Shown here: one piece after another, positions 8,727 to 17,595 of the stretch | Layout of the letters: each line of letters starts with the position of its first letter | Position numbering within the stretch: the first letter of the stretch is position 1 | Assembly (NCBI RefSeq): GCF_000332275.1 | Contig: NZ_CM001776.1 | Coordinates: 3,780,008-3,844,007 of the forward strand | Source of the DNA: Synechococcus sp. PCC 7336 | GTDB taxonomy: Bacteria; Cyanobacteriota; Cyanobacteriia; Thermostichales; PCC-7336 | Direction of reading: 5' to 3' | DNA length: 64,000 nucleotides | Notes under the pieces: generated by a model | Database searches by the model: none | Told to the model about the DNA's origin: nothing | The model's input: the letters and a program-made list of their open reading frames with translations, nothing else | Program-made: the position numbers and the translations under genes

Positions 8727-9304
8727 CGGTTTCCCCGTGGAAATCCTTGCTGCAGGCAGCCATCCGCCGCAATCGCAGCAGTAGAGCGGCTCGGTTTTTA
8801 CAGCTAGCAACGGTCGATGCCGAAAGCCGCCCCCACAACCGCACGGTTGTTTTCCGGGGCTTTTTGCCAGAAACAGACCTTATCCAACTGGCCACCGATC
8901 GCCGCAGTGAAAAAATCGAGCAGTTGCAGCACAATCCCCATGCAGCCATTTGCTGGTACTTCGATAAAACCCGCGAGCAATTTCGCCTCGCGGGGGCGAT
9001 CGAGACCGTCACCGCCGATACAGAAGACGATCGCCGGCAAAATGCTCGCTACGCACTCTGGAGCCAACTCTCCGAGCGCGCCAAGCTGTTGTGGTACTGG
9101 CCCCAGCCTAAAGCAGCTCGCGAGCCGGCGATCGCCTTTCTAGAGACTCTTCCCGAGCAGTCTCCCGTACCTCCCGAGACATTTGTGCTGCTGTTATTCC
9201 GTGCAGAGGAAGTCGATCGCCTAGAACTGCTGGGAGACCCTCAAAATCGCTCCCTGCTGATGCGCACAGACAGCGGTTGGATCGAGCAATCGGTCAATCC
9301 GTAA
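8723..9304 (+). CDS. PPOX-type FMN-dependent flavoprotein (pyridoxamine oxidase-like)
   Basis: A 193-residue split-barrel flavoprotein. The N-terminal half has the FMN-binding pattern of pyridoxamine 5'-phosphate oxidase-like proteins (RFLQLATVDAESRPHNRTVVFRG, then DRRSEKIEQL and CWYF). It belongs to the cyanobacterial/plant branch related to the Alr4036 family, whose substrate is not settled. The start is TTG 8723, overlapping the TGA of the exporter gene; the resulting N-terminus (VSPWKSLLQAAIRRNRS) fits the family. Coupling suggests co-expression with the exporter but does not reveal a shared substrate. Confidence 0.85.
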   Translation: MTVSPWKSLLQAAIRRNRSSRAARFLQLATVDAESRPHNRTVVFRGFLPETDLIQLATDRRSEKIEQLQHNPHAAICWYFDKTREQFRLAGAIETVTADTEDDRRQNARYALWSQLSERAKLLWYWPQPKAAREPAIAFLETLPEQSPVPPETFVLLLFRAEEVDRLELLGDPQNRSLLMRTDSGWIEQSVNP

Positions 9305-9451
9305 GCTGGGGGGTTCTACCGGATTGCTCCAGCCGAGTTCGGCGCGAACGACCGAGATCGCCGATAATATTCCTGAATCTGACATTGCCTTAAAGGGGAC
9401 CCAGGATATCCCCCACCTCCCCTGGATCGAATTAACCGACGGAACACCCAT

Positions 9452-11734
9452 ATGCCTGCGACCCTGTCCTCCGAGCAAATCGAACATCTCGTTTACAACC
9501 AATACGCCAGCCCCTTCGACTACTTAGGGCCGCACAAACTGGACGATAATGGCCTCAGTCGCTGGGTGGTCCGCGCCATTTTTCCGAATGCGGAAACAGT
9601 CGAGCTGATCGATCGCTCCACCCAAACCACCTATCCCATGCAGTCGGAGCACCTCGACAGTTACTTCGAACATCAGTTTGCACCGGGTCAAAACCTGCCC
9701 GACTATCAATTCAAAGTGAAGCGGGCGGGCAAAATCGAAACCCTCTTCGACCCCTATCGCTACCGTACTCCTCGTCTCTCCGAGCTAGACATCTATCTGT
9801 TCCGCGAAGGCAACCACCACCGCGTCTACGAGAAGTTAGGTGCCCATCCCGCCGAAGTAGAAGGCGTGGCTGGCGTTAACTTTGCCGTTTGGGCTCCCAA
9901 TGCCCGCAATGTCAGTGTTTTGGGCGACTTCAACCAATGGGACGGACGCCAGCACCAAATGCAGATGCTGGGTAATAGCGGTGTCTGGCAACTGTTTATT
10001 CCGGGATTGGCGCTCGGCACCGTCTACAAATTTGAACTCAAAAATCAAGCGGGCCACATTCTAGAAAAATCCGATCCCTACGGATTCCGGCAAGAACCTC
10101 GACCCAAAACCGGCTCGATCGTCACCAACCTCAACGATTACACCTGGTCGGACGAAGACTGGATGAAACACCGTCAAACCAGCGACCCGCTCAAACAACC
10201 GATTTCTGTGTACGAGATGCATCTGGGCTCGTGGATGCATCAATCCGCCGATGTTCCCCTCGAAGCCAACGATGGCAGCACTGAATTGGCCTCGATCGAC
10301 TACAAAGACAACACCCGCTTTCTCTCTTATCGCGAACTTGCGGACAAGCTCATTCCTTACGTTAAAGAATTGGACTTCACCCATATCGAGCTATTGCCCG
10401 TTGCCGAGCATCCGTTTGACGGCTCTTGGGGCTACCAGGCGATCGGCCACTACGCCGCCACCTCCCGCTACGGCTCCCCCCAAGATCTGATGTATTTCAT
10501 CGATCGCTGCCACCAAAACAACATCGGCGTGATTGTGGACTGGGTACCCGGCCACTTCCCCAAAGACGGCCACGGTTTGGCCCATTTTGACGGCACGCAC
10601 CTCTACGAGCACGAAGACCCTCGCAAGGGCGAACATAAGGGCTGGGGCACCCTCATCTTTAACTACAGCCGCAACGAAGTGCGCAACTACCTAATTGCCA
10701 ATGCGGTATTCTGGTTCGACAAATACCACATCGACGGCATTCGGGTAGATGCAGTCGCGTCAATGCTTTATATGGACTACGATCGCGAGGATGGCGAGTG
10801 GGTTGCCAATGATTATGGCGGTCGGGAAAATATCGAGGCGATCGACTTCCTCAAAAACCTCAACTACGTCATCTTCGACTACTTCCCCGGCACACTCTCT
10901 ATCGCGGAAGAGTCCACCGCTTGGCCGATGGTCACCTGGCCCACCCACGTCGGCGGCTTGGGCTTCAACCTCAAATGGAATATGGGTTGGATGCACGACA
11001 TGCTGGATTACTTCAGCATGGATCCTTGGTTCCGCCAGTTCAACCAGAACTTAGTTACGTTCTCGATTATGTACGTCTACAGCGAGAACTATATGCTGGC
11101 GCTGTCCCACGACGAGATCGTCCACGGCAAGAGCAACATCATCGGCAAAGTCACGGGAGACGAATGGGGTAAGTTTGCCAGCATGCGCTGTCTGTACGGA
11201 TTCATGTACGCTCATCCCGGCAAGAAAACGCTGTTTATGAGTATGGAGTTCGGCCAGTGGAACGAGTGGAATGTATGGGATGACCTCAGTTGGGAGCTAT
11301 TGCAGTTCGAACCCCATGCCAAACTGAAGGACTATATAGCCGCTTTGAACCAGCTCTACAAGCAAGAACCCGCCCTACACGATAATGACTTCGACCCGTC
11401 GGGATTCCAGTGGATTGACTGTAACGACACCTCTGGTGTGGTGTCTTTTATCCGTCGCGCTAAAGATTCCAGTAATTATTTAGTGGCGGTGTGCAATTTC
11501 TCTCCCGAAATTCGCAGAAACTATCGTATTGGCGTGCCCGAGCATCGCTTCTATCGCGAACTTTTGAACTCAGATGCGATCGAATTTTGGGGGTCGGGCG
11601 AAGGCAACTTAGGGGGCAAACATTCCGATGGGTGGGCCTATCACGAGCAGCCTTATTCGATTGAGTTGTGCCTTCCTCCTCTGTCAATGACGCTCCTCAA
11701 GCCTGGAGACTTGCCACAATTGGCTGATGCATAA
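9452..11734 (+). CDS. glgB: 1,4-alpha-glucan branching enzyme
   Basis: A GH13 glycogen branching enzyme of 760 residues that creates alpha-1,6 branches in glycogen, the main carbon store of cyanobacteria. An N-terminal extension is followed by a CBM48 domain (about residues 125-215, GVNFAVWAPNARNVSVLGDFN), the (beta/alpha)8 barrel with DGIRVDAVASMLY (catalytic Asp near 430), SIAEEST (catalytic Glu near 484) and ALSHDEIVHGK (Asp near 551), and a C-terminal all-beta domain. Full length with all motifs. ATG 9452 has no strong ribosome site, but the N-terminus matches the family. Confidence 0.97.
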   Translation: MPATLSSEQIEHLVYNQYASPFDYLGPHKLDDNGLSRWVVRAIFPNAETVELIDRSTQTTYPMQSEHLDSYFEHQFAPGQNLPDYQFKVKRAGKIETLFDPYRYRTPRLSELDIYLFREGNHHRVYEKLGAHPAEVEGVAGVNFAVWAPNARNVSVLGDFNQWDGRQHQMQMLGNSGVWQLFIPGLALGTVYKFELKNQAGHILEKSDPYGFRQEPRPKTGSIVTNLNDYTWSDEDWMKHRQTSDPLKQPISVYEMHLGSWMHQSADVPLEANDGSTELASIDYKDNTRFLSYRELADKLIPYVKELDFTHIELLPVAEHPFDGSWGYQAIGHYAATSRYGSPQDLMYFIDRCHQNNIGVIVDWVPGHFPKDGHGLAHFDGTHLYEHEDPRKGEHKGWGTLIFNYSRNEVRNYLIANAVFWFDKYHIDGIRVDAVASMLYMDYDREDGEWVANDYGGRENIEAIDFLKNLNYVIFDYFPGTLSIAEESTAWPMVTWPTHVGGLGFNLKWNMGWMHDMLDYFSMDPWFRQFNQNLVTFSIMYVYSENYMLALSHDEIVHGKSNIIGKVTGDEWGKFASMRCLYGFMYAHPGKKTLFMSMEFGQWNEWNVWDDLSWELLQFEPHAKLKDYIAALNQLYKQEPALHDNDFDPSGFQWIDCNDTSGVVSFIRRAKDSSNYLVAVCNFSPEIRRNYRIGVPEHRFYRELLNSDAIEFWGSGEGNLGGKHSDGWAYHEQPYSIELCLPPLSMTLLKPGDLPQLADA

Positions 11735-11800
11735 TGCCTTTACCGCTACCGTGCAGTTCGTGTCTAGCTCTGTGTCTTCCTTTAAATCCGTGAGGTCGAG

Positions 11801-11944
11801 ATGATAACCCCTATCTTATTTTTGGCTCCCGTGGCCATTGGCATTGTGCTGATAAAAGTGGTGAGTGCCCAAGTGGGATTGTTGGCCTGTGCTGCCTTGC
11901 TAGTGGCTGCCTCTATTTATTCTTTGGCCGCCTATAAGATGTGA
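11801..11944 (+). CDS. Small two-span membrane peptide, 47 aa, unknown
   Basis: ATG 11801 opens a 47-codon frame about 65 bases after glgB, with GAGGTCGAG just upstream as a possible ribosome site. Two hydrophobic stretches (ILFLAPVAIGIVLIKVV and GLLACAALLVAASIYSLAA) are separated by a short SAQV turn, suggesting a helical hairpin in a membrane. I do not recognise the family. The composition and clean start/stop support a real small gene; the role is unknown. Confidence 0.5.
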   Translation: MITPILFLAPVAIGIVLIKVVSAQVGLLACAALLVAASIYSLAAYKM

Positions 11945-12004
11945 GGATAATAGATCGGTCGACATGGCCTTTATTTAGCAGCGCGCCTGCCGGAGGAGAG
12001 GTCG

Positions 12005-12352
12005 GTGAGTGGGTTGCTCGGTCGTCTGGACCGGACGTTGGTGGGGATGCCTCGCGCTCAGCAGATGGTCGTGGCTGGTGAGGCACTGACTCAGTTGGTG
12101 TCTGCGTTTGCCGAGCGGGCGGAGTTGATGTTGTTGGATTGGGAGGAGCGTTATAGGGGACCGCTGGTGGATGGAGCTTGGTTGGCGGGGTTGGAGGAGC
12201 GGCCTCCGACGTTCAATCTGGCGGCTTATGAAACCGAACCGGTGGAGTTGCCCAGACCCCGCCCAAGAAATCCAAATCCTCAAGAGGAGCTCGAATTGAT
12301 ACCTGTTGCGGATTCGGCTTCTAGAGAGGATAGAACTCTGATTAAATCTTAA
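12005..12352 (+). CDS. Hypothetical protein, 115 aa
   Basis: A GTG start at 12005 is preceded by a strong GGAGGAGAGG ribosome site. The first 70 residues are predicted helical (LLGRLDRTLVGMPRAQQMVV), followed by an acidic/proline-rich tail with PRPRPRNPNPQEELELIP. There is no signal peptide or membrane segment. It sits 24 bases upstream of another unknown gene on the same strand, so the two probably form an operon. I do not recognise the family. Confidence 0.6.
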   Translation: MSGLLGRLDRTLVGMPRAQQMVVAGEALTQLVSAFAERAELMLLDWEERYRGPLVDGAWLAGLEERPPTFNLAAYETEPVELPRPRPRNPNPQEELELIPVADSASREDRTLIKS

Positions 12353-12376
12353 AGAAACCAACTTGGGAACGAAGCA

Positions 12377-12814
12377 ATGCCTCAATCTTCACCTGCATCA
12401 TATTCTGGCAACATTGCTATCAATGTTATCCCGCAAGTAAACGGAAGTTACATCTGTGAAGCGACGTCATTGCTCGATCGAGAAGCTGCCCAGACAAATA
12501 GGTTTCACGGTCAGAGTCCAAAGCATGCAATCGCCATTGCGCTAGAAAGTATGGCTCGAACATTTCGAATGGAGGCGGTAACAGAGCAGAATATTAATGC
12601 GCTAGAAGTCGAGCGATCGCCCTCTGGAGAAGTGAAAGAGAGGCGCTTTCATGTGATATTGCACTACGAACGGGTTGCAGAGGAAGAGTCGATGTTCGAG
12701 GCAATGCTGCATACTCATCTGGGCAATACGATTGTTGAACAAGCTGAAACATCCATTATCCAGGTCAATCCTGATTTACCGATTGAGCCTTTTAAAGGCG
12801 TTTTTATAGAGTGA
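12377..12814 (+). CDS. Hypothetical protein, 145 aa
   Basis: A soluble 145-residue protein with mixed alpha/beta character and no signal peptide. It contains HGQSPKHAIAIALESMARTF, a likely amphipathic helix, and a beta-rich middle (ERRFHVILHYERV). It follows the preceding hypothetical gene closely on the same strand. I do not recognise a named family. The overall length and the 'gene product handled as a small domain' look resemble conserved cyanobacterial orphans, but no function can be given. Confidence 0.6.
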   Translation: MPQSSPASYSGNIAINVIPQVNGSYICEATSLLDREAAQTNRFHGQSPKHAIAIALESMARTFRMEAVTEQNINALEVERSPSGEVKERRFHVILHYERVAEEESMFEAMLHTHLGNTIVEQAETSIIQVNPDLPIEPFKGVFIE

Positions 12815-13254
12815 TGGACCCTTTTTTGTAATGAGCTGAGAGCTGATTTCGTTTTCGGGGTAGCGTTTCTGCCATTCTGCAGGCGATCGCGCCTCAATCC
12901 TCGCGGTTTTCGGTGAGTTTTTAGCGGGCTAGCGGTCTACTGCTCTCTTCCAAGATACAAGGGGGCCGAGTGCAATGCCTGAAAACTCCAGATCTCAATC
13001 TGGATGGGGTTTAAAACGATCTTTAAAGACCCTGTCTCGAATCGTGTGAAGTGGCGAGAGCATACCGTCGGGCAAATGACTGAAAATCACACAGCTCGGG
13101 TAGTTGCAGAGCCCCATCTTCATAGGTGCCAGCACATAGCCATACCCCAAGCATTTCCAGAGGATTTTCGACGGGATCTAAAGCTGTTGGCAGAACGCTG
13201 GCTCGATCGCTTTTTAGTTTGGCATGAACTTACAGACCGAGAACGTGACCGAAG
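12815..13254. other. Convergent intergenic region containing a dispersed repeat
   Basis: No credible gene. A plus-strand frame at 13004-13333 runs into the 3' end of the opposite DUF1269 gene and has no ribosome site, so I do not call it. The notable content is the 53-bp repeat at 12961-13013, which recurs at 55628-55680. Confidence 0.5.
12961..13013 (+). repeat. 53-bp dispersed repeat, copy 1
   Basis: This segment, starting GGGGGCCGAGTGCAATGCCT, matches 55628-55680 in the same orientation with five mismatches over 53 bases. At the second locus it is joined to the larger ~215 bp repeat. The conserved end suggests a fragment of the same non-coding element. Confidence 0.85.
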
Positions 13255-13758
13255 TTATGCTGTAGCCACAGGCTCGGCCTCATTCAAAGCAGCCTCTAGC
13301 TTCGCTTCATCCTCTTTCGATAGTGAGGTTTGAAGAATTTTTCCTTGAAAGGGTTTTAACTCTTCGAGGACTTTATCTGGCGTAGCCTTTCTAACCAAAA
13401 CAAATAATGCAGAGGTTTCCGGCTCTAATGTTTTACTGAGTTCTTTGATAAAGTCATCATCGATGCCAATATCTGCAACAGCCCCCGATATTGCTCCAAA
13501 AGCTGTACCTGTTGCAACACCGAGAATAGGATTGAATAACAGTAGGCCGATGGCGAGGCCCCACAAACTACCTCTAGCCATTCCTGCGGCGACCAAGTTA
13601 TAAGATTGCTTCAGGTTGATTTTGCCGTCTCGATTCTTCACGACCACTACAGCATCTTCAAGATCGAGCAGATGCTGCTTTTGCATTTTCTCTAAGGCCA
13701 AACGGACTTCTTCAGCCTTAAACTTGTCTTCGAATGTGACTGCAATGAGCTCACTCAT
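13255..13758 (-). CDS. DUF1269 domain protein
   Basis: A 167-residue protein starting MSELIAVTFEDKFKAEEVR, typical of the DUF1269 family. A ferredoxin-like N-terminal part is followed by a glycine-rich hydrophobic segment (GSLWGLAIGLLLFNPILGVATGTAFGAISG, about residues 62-92) and a second alpha/beta part. The family is linked to membranes and stress conditions but has no established activity. A good AAGGAGACAA site precedes the start. The next two minus-strand genes upstream (Dps and a coiled-coil protein) point to a stress neighbourhood. Confidence 0.85.
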   Translation of the reverse strand: MSELIAVTFEDKFKAEEVRLALEKMQKQHLLDLEDAVVVVKNRDGKINLKQSYNLVAAGMARGSLWGLAIGLLLFNPILGVATGTAFGAISGAVADIGIDDDFIKELSKTLEPETSALFVLVRKATPDKVLEELKPFQGKILQTSLSKEDEAKLEAALNEAEPVATA

Positions 13759-13847
13759 ATAGTTGTCTCCTTAAGTCATTCAATCAATAGCTGGATAGCA
13801 CGATCGCCACTCGAGTAGCGATCGCAGATTCCATGCCACATCCGTCT

Positions 13848-14357
13848 TTAGAAAACAATTAAACTTCTCAACATCCAGGCATTTTTCTCGTGGACTCCAA
13901 TCCGTTCGGAGACAAGGTCCAAAGTCGGCTGGTCTTTACAGTCTTCTAACCGAGGCAGGAGCGATCTTGCGGTACGCACTACAGTTTCCTGTGCATCCAC
14001 GAGAAGGCGAATCATTTCTTCCGTAACGGGGACGCCACTTACTGGAGGGATCGAGGTCAAACGAGAAAACTCTGAATACGAGCCGGGAGCATACAACCCC
14101 AGCGCACGAATGCGTTCGGCTATTCGGTCGATGGCCTCAGCCAGCTCTAAATATTGCGTTTCGAAGCGGGCATGCAAGCCTTCAAAGGATGGACCCGTGA
14201 CATTCCAATGGAAGTTGTGGGTCATTAGATAAAGCGTATAGGTATCGGCTAATAATTGGGATAGCCCTTCGGCGATCGCCTGCCGATCTTCATCTCGGAT
14301 ACCGATCTCGACATCTAACTTCGTGCGAGTCGGTACGCTTAAATTCTCAACTAACAT
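13848..14357 (-). CDS. dps: Dps-family ferritin-like DNA protection protein
   Basis: A 169-residue Dps protein. The ferroxidase ligands lie in the first helix pair, with YLMTHNFHWNVTGPSFEGLHARFETQYLELAEAIDRIAER across about residues 45-85, matching the H...H...D...E signature. Dps forms a dodecamer that oxidises and stores iron with hydrogen peroxide and shields DNA. A GGAGA site precedes ATG 14357. The gene lies between a DUF1269 gene and a coiled-coil gene on the same strand, each with its own ribosome site. Confidence 0.95.
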   Translation of the reverse strand: MLVENLSVPTRTKLDVEIGIRDEDRQAIAEGLSQLLADTYTLYLMTHNFHWNVTGPSFEGLHARFETQYLELAEAIDRIAERIRALGLYAPGSYSEFSRLTSIPPVSGVPVTEEMIRLLVDAQETVVRTARSLLPRLEDCKDQPTLDLVSERIGVHEKNAWMLRSLIVF

Positions 14358-14533
14358 AGATGATCTCCAGTATTTTTCAACAGACCGAATGACTTAACTG
14401 ATTCGGTTGGGAGGCTCGGCAATTTAGGGGATTGCAGTGCTGAGTTTGGACCTCGAACTAGCCATCGAGCTAGTCAAGGAAGACATTCCAGCAAAACTGC
14501 AAACTATGCTCGCAAGCCCCAAATACCGGTCGA

Positions 14534-14839
14534 CTAGCTAAAGCTGGCATATGCCCGTTCGAAGGCAGTCTGTAAGTCTTGCCAAGCCCTTTCTAAACCA
14601 GAAGAAATTTCGCGTCTGGCCGATTCAGTGCTGGTTTGCAATTCTTGCAATTTGTTCTGAACTGAGTTGCGCCGTTCGTACAAAGATTGAAGTAAACGCT
14701 CGTATTCGGCTTTCGCTTCTCCTCCAGCAAGAGCAAACTTATCTTTCAGATCTGCAATTCGATCGTCAAACCTATCGAGTTCTGCACGGATTTCTGCTTC
14801 GTTTAGCTGTTCGCGACTTAAAGTTGTTTGAGACTGCAT
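14534..14839 (-). CDS. Coiled-coil protein, 101 aa, unknown
   Basis: A soluble, almost entirely helical protein with heptad-like spacing (LDRFDDRIADLKDKFALAGGEAKAEYERLLQSL) and no signal or membrane segment. Start ATG 14839 has a strong AAGGAG site. It heads the dps/DUF1269 strand. Similar short coiled-coil proteins occur beside stress genes in cyanobacteria, but I cannot give a function. Confidence 0.65.
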   Translation of the reverse strand: MQSQTTLSREQLNEAEIRAELDRFDDRIADLKDKFALAGGEAKAEYERLLQSLYERRNSVQNKLQELQTSTESARREISSGLERAWQDLQTAFERAYASFS

Positions 14840-15007
14840 AATGTCTCCTTATAACTACTCAAAATTGACCGTGTTTGGATTGCGGTATCGGTCAATCACA
14901 TTCATATCATAGCATATAACTAAAATAATGCAACACATGGATTGTAGATTGGGCAGAATTCTCGAACGATCTCCCCTGTTGCGATGGGTGGCAGGGGGTC
15001 GCGAACA

Positions 15008-15472
15008 TTAATGGCGATCGCCTGCTGACGATGTGCCAGCTTCGGTTTTGAGGTCAATGCTCAAACGATTGCGCACCGTGTCGCGAACCACTTTATACGA
15101 GACATCGAGATTGAATTCCTGCTTGAGCCAGCCCCGCACCTCTGCGTAAGTGTCGAGCTGTCGGGGCGGATCGAGTACGCGCCCGAGTTGCACCAAGATG
15201 TCTGCTGGAATCGCCGGCTTTCTTCCCGGGCTGTGCTTGACGGTTAAGAGGGCCTCTAGGCCGCCATCGCGATAGAGCTTCAACCAGCGCTGAATCGTAA
15301 TGCGATCGCGACCCAATAGGAGCGCGACATCGCCAACAGTTTTAACCACGCCTAACTTGAGAAGATAAAGAGCGTGGATTCTCGCGTGAGTCCCCACCAT
15401 TTTCTGGAGATACATCAGCGATTTGAGTTCTTCGACAGATTCTGCAATATCGAGTTTGAGCTTGCCTGTCAT
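15008..15472 (-). CDS. Orphan IS630-type helix-turn-helix protein
   Basis: The 154-residue product matches the DNA-binding N-terminal part of IS630-family transposases: ARIHALYLLKLGVVKTVGDVALLLGRDRITIQRWLKLYRDGG is the HTH, followed by a winged-helix half (LDTYAEVRGWLKQEFNLDVSYKVVRDTVRNRL). The DDE catalytic domain that should follow is absent; only about 170 bases separate the stop from the next minus-strand gene. Either this is a truncated insertion or a transposase-derived regulator. No terminal inverted repeats were seen. Confidence 0.75.
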   Translation of the reverse strand: MTGKLKLDIAESVEELKSLMYLQKMVGTHARIHALYLLKLGVVKTVGDVALLLGRDRITIQRWLKLYRDGGLEALLTVKHSPGRKPAIPADILVQLGRVLDPPRQLDTYAEVRGWLKQEFNLDVSYKVVRDTVRNRLSIDLKTEAGTSSAGDRH

Positions 15473-15721
15473 ATTGGGAAATGGAAATCGGTATCAACAG
15501 CATACCGAAAAGTTGCATTCAAAAAGTTATTAGTCTGTTGTTCGAGCTCGATCGCAAAGAGCGATATTGGCAAACTTCTCACCAGATCTACCGACCATTC
15601 ACCCATTCGAGACTGTATCGAGATATTGGCGACCCCTCTACATCTCGAATTTGATTGTTCTTTCATGCGGCCTGAATTCGACATCGCCGAACCCCACCAC
15701 TGCACCTGTTGAGACGCTTTT

Positions 15722-16351
15722 TCAGTACAGATCGATCTCCATATCCACCCTCCAACTACCAAAGCCGGAATTGGATTGTTGCTGGCCCGAATACAGACTC
15801 TCCCCTCCACTCACCCGACCGAAACGATCCAAGTTGGGACGACTACCTGCATCAGCTCTCACCAGAGCCGTCCGCACGTTGGCAGGACCGGAGCCAGAAA
15901 TCGAAATGGTATTGCTAGTTCTGGACAAGTAGGGATCGAGGAGAATTTGTGCAGAATCGCCATCGAGCGTCGCGATCGCCTGACCGTTGGCTGTCACCGT
16001 ACCGCTAGCCCCCTCCAAAAGCAGAACGTAGTCATCGCGACTCAAGCTGCTGCGCTCGATCGCGATCGCCGTGCGGGAGGTGGATTGGCTACTCTGAGAC
16101 GAGCTAAAAGAAGACTGCGAACTTGTCGAAGACTGAGAGGTAAAGCCCGATGGAAAACTTTGTCCGTCCAGAAGCACTTGGGAGTCTCCACCGCCGCTAA
16201 AAACCCGAACGCTGTCGGTCACCACGCTCACAGAGCCATCTGGCCCCGTTTGGATAATCACCCCAGCAAGAACTGCTCCCCCGCAAACCGCCGCGAGGGC
16301 AGCTCCGAGGGTTCCCGTTCGCAGAAGCGTCCAGATTGTTTTAGTTGCCAT
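15722..16351 (-). CDS. Secreted Ser/Gln-rich protein, cluster member 5
   Basis: A signal peptide with Lys near the start and a long hydrophobic core (TGTLGAALAAVCGGAVLA) leads into a beta-rich region (VIIQTGPDGSVSVVTDSVRV). Next comes a Ser/Gln low-complexity block (about residues 73-97, many SSQSS units), another beta-rich segment with LLLEGASGTVTANGQAIATL, and a C-terminus ending with alternating hydrophobics (WRVDMEIDLY). It is last in a run of five minus-strand genes for exported low-complexity proteins. It lacks the exact QTQSAVQV motif of its neighbours but shares export and Gln-rich composition. Function unknown. Confidence 0.7.
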   Translation of the reverse strand: MATKTIWTLLRTGTLGAALAAVCGGAVLAGVIIQTGPDGSVSVVTDSVRVFSGGGDSQVLLDGQSFPSGFTSQSSTSSQSSFSSSQSSQSTSRTAIAIERSSLSRDDYVLLLEGASGTVTANGQAIATLDGDSAQILLDPYLSRTSNTISISGSGPANVRTALVRADAGSRPNLDRFGRVSGGESLYSGQQQSNSGFGSWRVDMEIDLY

Positions 16352-16409
16352 CATTGTTCTCCAAACAAGGGCAAAGGCTCAGACAGATCTCTCTGCCGAT
16401 TCATTCGTC

Positions 16410-16781
16410 TTAAAAGCCACAGTCCAAACCAATTTGGCGACCGTTCCCCCGCAAGCAGGGATCGGCTCCGTTGCCGCGACGGCCACCTCCGCGACCGCTG
16501 CGCCCCCCGCGACTGCCACTCTCCGGCTGAACCCGGATATTGCCCCGGAAGTCGTCGGGGACGTTAATGTTGAGAATTTGCGTTTGGTCGATTTGTTGTT
16601 CCAAAATCCCTGTTTGGCTAGTGGAACCATTGCCACCTCCCGCCTGCTGCTCTAGATCCCCCACCTGTACGGCAGATTGAGTTTGCTGCACGGGGATGAC
16701 AATTTTACCTGCGATCGCTGCAGGGGCAGTCGCAAAGGCGATCGCCATCCCCAGGGCCCCTACTCTCACACATTGCCACAT
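16410..16781 (-). CDS. Secreted Gln-repeat, Arg/Gly-rich protein, cluster member 4
   Basis: Start ATG 16781 was chosen because GGAGA precedes it and a signal peptide follows at once (VGALGMAIAFATAPAAIAG). The mature 100-odd residues carry QQTQSAVQVGDLEQQ, a Gly/Ser spacer, then QIDQTQILNINV and a GRSGRGGGRRGNG basic stretch; the C-terminus has two cysteines. The motif order QTQSAVQVG ... QTQxxNINV is the same as in cluster member 3, so these two are paralogues. Repeats of this kind suggest stacked beta strands, as in curli-like fibres, but this is an inference from composition. Confidence 0.65.
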   Translation of the reverse strand: MWQCVRVGALGMAIAFATAPAAIAGKIVIPVQQTQSAVQVGDLEQQAGGGNGSTSQTGILEQQIDQTQILNINVPDDFRGNIRVQPESGSRGGRSGRGGGRRGNGADPCLRGNGRQIGLDCGF

Positions 16782-16882
16782 GAGTTCGTTCTCCACGTAA
16801 TAGTCCGATACTTTGTCCAGCTTTCCCAAGCAGGGAGGATGACTCCCTCGGCGACTCAAAAGCTGCGCTCTTTCAATCGCCA

Positions 16883-17479
16883 TCACCGATTTCTCCGGTC
16901 GCGGCCGCGCCCCTGGAGATCGCCTTCTCTGCGACCCCGGCGACCGCCCGATATGTTATTGACATTCACTGTTTGGCTTTGACTGATGCCTTGGCCCAAA
17001 TTATTGTTTTGGGTGCTTTGGGATCCGCCGCCGCCAAGCTGAGATTGATTGCCCACTTGGACGGCAGTTTGCGTTTGATTGATGATAATGGGCTGCCGCC
17101 TTCTGACATTGATATTGACCGTCTGAACCTGATTGATGCCTTGGCCCAAGCTGTTATTTTGGCTTCCGCCACCGCCACCCCCAGACTGGGTCTGGTCGGC
17201 GACTTGAACGGCAGACTGGGTTTGGTTGATGATGACGGGCTGACTCCGCCGACGCCTGCCTCTGCGCCTTCTACCGACGCTCGCCATCTGTTTCGAGCTG
17301 AGCAGCGGTTCCGACAGCATGGCTTTGGAGAGCTCCTCAACCCGAGCGCGATCGCCCGCTCGGACCGCCGATTGCGTTTGATTCGCGATGCTTTGACGCC
17401 AACTTCGAGCCGGTCGAGCGTCAATGCCAGTGGCTGTCGCCAAGATTAGGGCGAGACCGAGTGCCGTTGCTTTGAGCAC
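16883..17479 (-). CDS. Secreted Gln/Asn-repeat, Arg/Gly-rich protein, cluster member 3
   Basis: I place the start at GTG 17479 because AAGGAA lies just upstream and a signal peptide follows (ALGLALILATATGIDA); a longer frame opens at TTG 17536. The mature protein has an early NQTQSAVRAGDR unit and two near-identical modules, each INQTQ[ST]AVQV[AG][DN]Q.Q followed by a Gly/Ser/Gln spacer with LGQGI and then QTVN[IV]N. The modules are separated by GRRRRGRRRRSQ and RRRQ linkers and end in an RG-rich tail. This is the clearest repeat protein of the cluster. Alternating polar/aliphatic residues favour a beta-solenoid or amyloid-like fold. Confidence 0.65.
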   Translation of the reverse strand: MLKATALGLALILATATGIDARPARSWRQSIANQTQSAVRAGDRARVEELSKAMLSEPLLSSKQMASVGRRRRGRRRRSQPVIINQTQSAVQVADQTQSGGGGGGSQNNSLGQGINQVQTVNINVRRRQPIIINQTQTAVQVGNQSQLGGGGSQSTQNNNLGQGISQSQTVNVNNISGGRRGRREGDLQGRGRDRRNR

Positions 17480-17595
17480 GATCGTTCCTTGGGCTGAGTT
17501 CTCGCAAGAACTGATACGCCGCTTCAGTGTTCTCAAACTTCTCGGAAGTGAAGGGGAGGGGAAGGCCCTTCCCCTTCATCCAACTAGCGAGCCAG

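Noticed and set aside
13004-13333. Plus-strand ORF of 109 codons
   Set aside because: No ribosome site, and it overlaps the 3' end of the well-supported opposite DUF1269 gene. Its start is inside a dispersed repeat.
14437-14541. Short GTG-started frame, 34 codons
   Set aside because: No convincing ribosome site; it overlaps the end of the coiled-coil gene and I see no support beyond openness.
15469-15810. Minus-strand ORF between the IS630-like gene and the secreted cluster
   Set aside because: It overlaps a gene with a clear signal peptide and shows no coding features.
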